A stretch of DNA of 64,000 nt from Trichosphaerium sp. ATCC 40318 (lineage: Eukaryota > Discosea > Flabellinia > Trichosidae), in contig JALMLS010000050.1 of NCBI GenBank assembly GCA_038496445.1, positions 1 through 64,000 on the forward strand, written 5' to 3'. A program made the translations under genes and the position numbers. Numbering within the stretch: position 1 is the first letter of the stretch; every line of letters starts with the position of its first letter. The notes below the pieces were generated by a model. It searched no databases, had not been told where the DNA came from, and saw only the letters and a program-made list of their open reading frames with translations. Below are positions 62,024-64,000 of this stretch, piece by piece.

Positions 62024-63988
62024 ATGAGCAACACACCAGAAGGTAGTGACGGCGAACAAGAGGAGGAAAAACCAGTCAATTTGCCGTTTGGTATTGATAA
62101 ATCACAATTACAAGACAATTCGTTAGATGTGCGTTTAAAAATGAAGAAACTATTCTCACTGTACGCAAGGGGATCAATGTAGAGCGATTAAAACAACAGA
62201 ACTTGAAAAAAAAGAAAAACCCATTCCAAGCCCACAAACAAGCCAAACAGCGCAAAAAACTGGTATGTTTACGCGTTAATTGCTATTGTTTAGCCTTTAT
62301 TAGGAGGAAGAAGCTCAAGCAAAGGCAGTGTTAGAAGAATCTCTCAAGTACTTCACCGATGATACACCAGCAGGTTTATGGCGATAATTTTTATAAATGC
62401 TTCATAAAATCAACTGAAAACCACCTAAACGCGCCCAGGTCAAACATTTGTGCGTGGTGGAACCATAGTACAAACGGACACGAAACAAATTGAGGTGACA
62501 CCGGAACAAAAAACAAAAAACGCTCTAAACCGTTACCACAGGTGAAAGGAAACGCGTCAGAGTACAAACTGGACGCTACAGGGTCACAAAAGAAATCTAA
62601 ACCAAAATCAGCAGGACTACGCGAAAACGCGTTTAGTACTATGGTAGCCAACTCTATAAAGACACCCAAAAGGAAGAAGGAAGCTAAGAAAACAAGAGTC
62701 ATAGATACACTCGTAGATGAGCTCAAACGGTACGATAAAAATGAGAAATCCTTCACCCCGAACATTTTGACACTTAGAACCTTGAGTGGTTTTTTCTCCT
62801 AAAATGAGTGTAACTGTTACTAATGAATTAAAAACAGTACTCAAGAACTAAGAGAGAAACAAAAAGAACTATACAAGGTAGATAGACGCCAGATTTAAAA
62901 AAGTGACATTTTATTCCAAATTCGTAACTGTTTTAATCACTCTCCTTAAAGAAAATTGGACGTGCTGCAATGGATTCAGAAGGATCAAATTATGATGATC
63001 CTGCAAGCTGTAACCTTTATCTATCAAACCTATCCCAAGAAGTTACAGATGAAATGTTGTATAAAGTGTTTAGAAGGTACTGTTTTTAAACTAGCGCCAA
63101 CTTTAGTTGATTTACTATGAAATTTAGATATGGACAAATAGCCAGTATTAAGATAATGTGGCCGAGAAACGATGATCCTGATAGACCTAGAAGAACCAAA
63201 AATACTGGGTTTATCAATTTTACTACACGCCATGATGCTGAAGGCGCTAAAAGAGCTATTGATGGCACTATATTATGTGGTAGTGACATACGTATAGGTA
63301 CATACTTTTATATTAATTACCGATGCTGTTTTCTTACATGGTACAAAGGTTGGGGCCGTTCAATACCTGCTCGTGGTCGTATATATGTACCGCCATCGTT
63401 ACAAGGCCAACACGGTCATACTTCACATCACACACCAATCCGCCAAGCAAGGCAACCAGCACCTCAAGCTGCTGTACGTTTATGAGCTTGTTTTAGTTTA
63501 AAATATTTACTTTGGTTATAGAGCGCACCAGTCTCGTTACCTCCAAATATACCTCAAATTAGAGTTCAAGTTCCTTCGTTGGGAAGTAAAGAAATTATAG
63601 ATGCACTGGCGCAGCAGATTATACAACACGGTTTCAGATTCGAGGTAAAGCTATTATCATGTGCTCTTTTATTAAGGTTCTTTGCTAGCAATATTTGTGC
63701 GAAAAGGTAGCACAGCAACAACCAGAGCTCAGCTTTTTGTTTCAATATGGCTCTCCTGATAATATGTATTATCGCTGGAGAGTATATTCTCTCTATCAGG
63801 TAAACTCTTTCATTATTACTGTAAACGCTCACAAATTAAGGGTGACACGTTGACAAAGTGGAGAACATCTCCCTTTCAAATGTTTAGTGGCGGCGCATTT
63901 TGGATACCACCTCCACCGCCTTTAGACTCTTCTACTTCAAGCCAAGCAGCAAATAGCGTAACAACAGCTACTGATTACGAACTACAAG
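62024..63988 (+). CDS. U2SURP: U2SURP/SR140 splicing factor, 3' end beyond the window
   Basis: Starts MSNTPEGSDGEQEEEKPVNL at 62024. The N-terminal region has QTFVRGGTIVQTD, the segment conserved in SR140 proteins. Then come an RRM (CNLYLSNLSQEVTDEMLYKV, QIASIKIMWPRNDDPDRPR, NTGFINFTTRHDAEGAKRA, 63.0-63.3 kb), the linker WGRSIPARGRIYVPPS, and a SURP module (RVQVPSLGSKEIIDALAQQI, ELSFLFQYGSPDNMYYRWRV, 63.55-63.8 kb) followed by GDTLTKWRTSPFQMFSGGAF and PPPPP. This order is specific to U2SURP, a U2 snRNP-associated protein. A donor site GTAAGT follows at about 63989, so the CID and C-terminal part lie outside. Confidence 0.93.
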
Positions 63989-64000
63989 GTAAGTAATATA

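Overview
The window is nuclear DNA from an intron-dense, AT-rich (by eye roughly 38% G+C) microbial eukaryote. Genes are packed on both strands, most have many introns of about 30-110 nt with GT(A)..AG ends, and no transposon, rRNA, tRNA or CRISPR array was seen. The protein set suggests a unicellular, motile, phagotrophic lineage. It includes a RasGEF/cNMP-binding/GRAM protein resembling Dictyostelium GbpD, a filamin-repeat/costars/LIM protein, a Ras-like GTPase joined to a TKL-type pseudokinase, a galactosylceramidase, and many secreted Pro/Thr-rich surface proteins. Amoebozoa or a relative fits best, but this is an inference and not a proof.

Layout. 0-1.2 kb: a small orphan gene. 1.2-7.8 kb (-): the GbpD-like signalling protein. 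8.2-9.3 kb (-): an unrecognised gene. 9.5-14.5 kb (+): actin-related protein, Nudix hydrolase, and an SPT16 (FACT subunit) that lacks its N-terminal half. 15.1-18.2 kb (+): a secreted protein with a long PPTTE array spread over many exons. 18.4-18.8 kb (-): an inverted, broken copy of the orphan gene from the left end. 19.2 kb: polyubiquitin (two units). 20.1-22.9 kb (-): galactosylceramidase. 23.7-25.8 kb: two unrecognised ORFs. 26.6-29.0 kb (-): NOP2 rRNA methyltransferase. 29.5-32.9 kb (+): a protein with three dsRNA-binding domains, followed in its probable 3'UTR by a ~147-nt hairpin. 33.1-35.9 kb (+): filamin repeat, costars and LIM.

36-43 kb (mostly -): a cluster of small secreted/membrane proteins, with a tandem pair of 8-cysteine proteins plus a decayed third copy, and a large type I membrane protein with a beta-propeller-like ectodomain. 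43.9-48.4 kb (+): the Ras-like GTPase/pseudokinase fusion. 48.6-50.4 kb (+): a beta-helix-like type I membrane protein. 50.6-51.5 kb (-): METTL26-like methyltransferase. 52.5-55.1 kb (+): a secreted protein with SdrD-B-like domains and a Pro/Thr region. 55.4-56.5 kb (-): another methyltransferase. 57.0-60.5 kb (+): a secreted hydrolase-like protein. 60.8-61.9 kb (-): a MORN-2/YwqK-type repeat protein. 62.0 kb to the end (+): U2SURP/SR140, cut by the window edge.

Three themes stand out. Several genes carry domain combinations I do not know from described proteins (Ras-like/pseudokinase; filamin/costars/LIM; RasGEF/cNB/GRAM/SPRY/cNB). A dsRNA-binding protein gene carries strong hairpins in its own mRNA. 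The palindrome CACGTG occurs at least 55 times, often inside introns, several-fold above chance. Exon joins were worked out by hand; starts, stops and domain calls are more reliable than every splice site.
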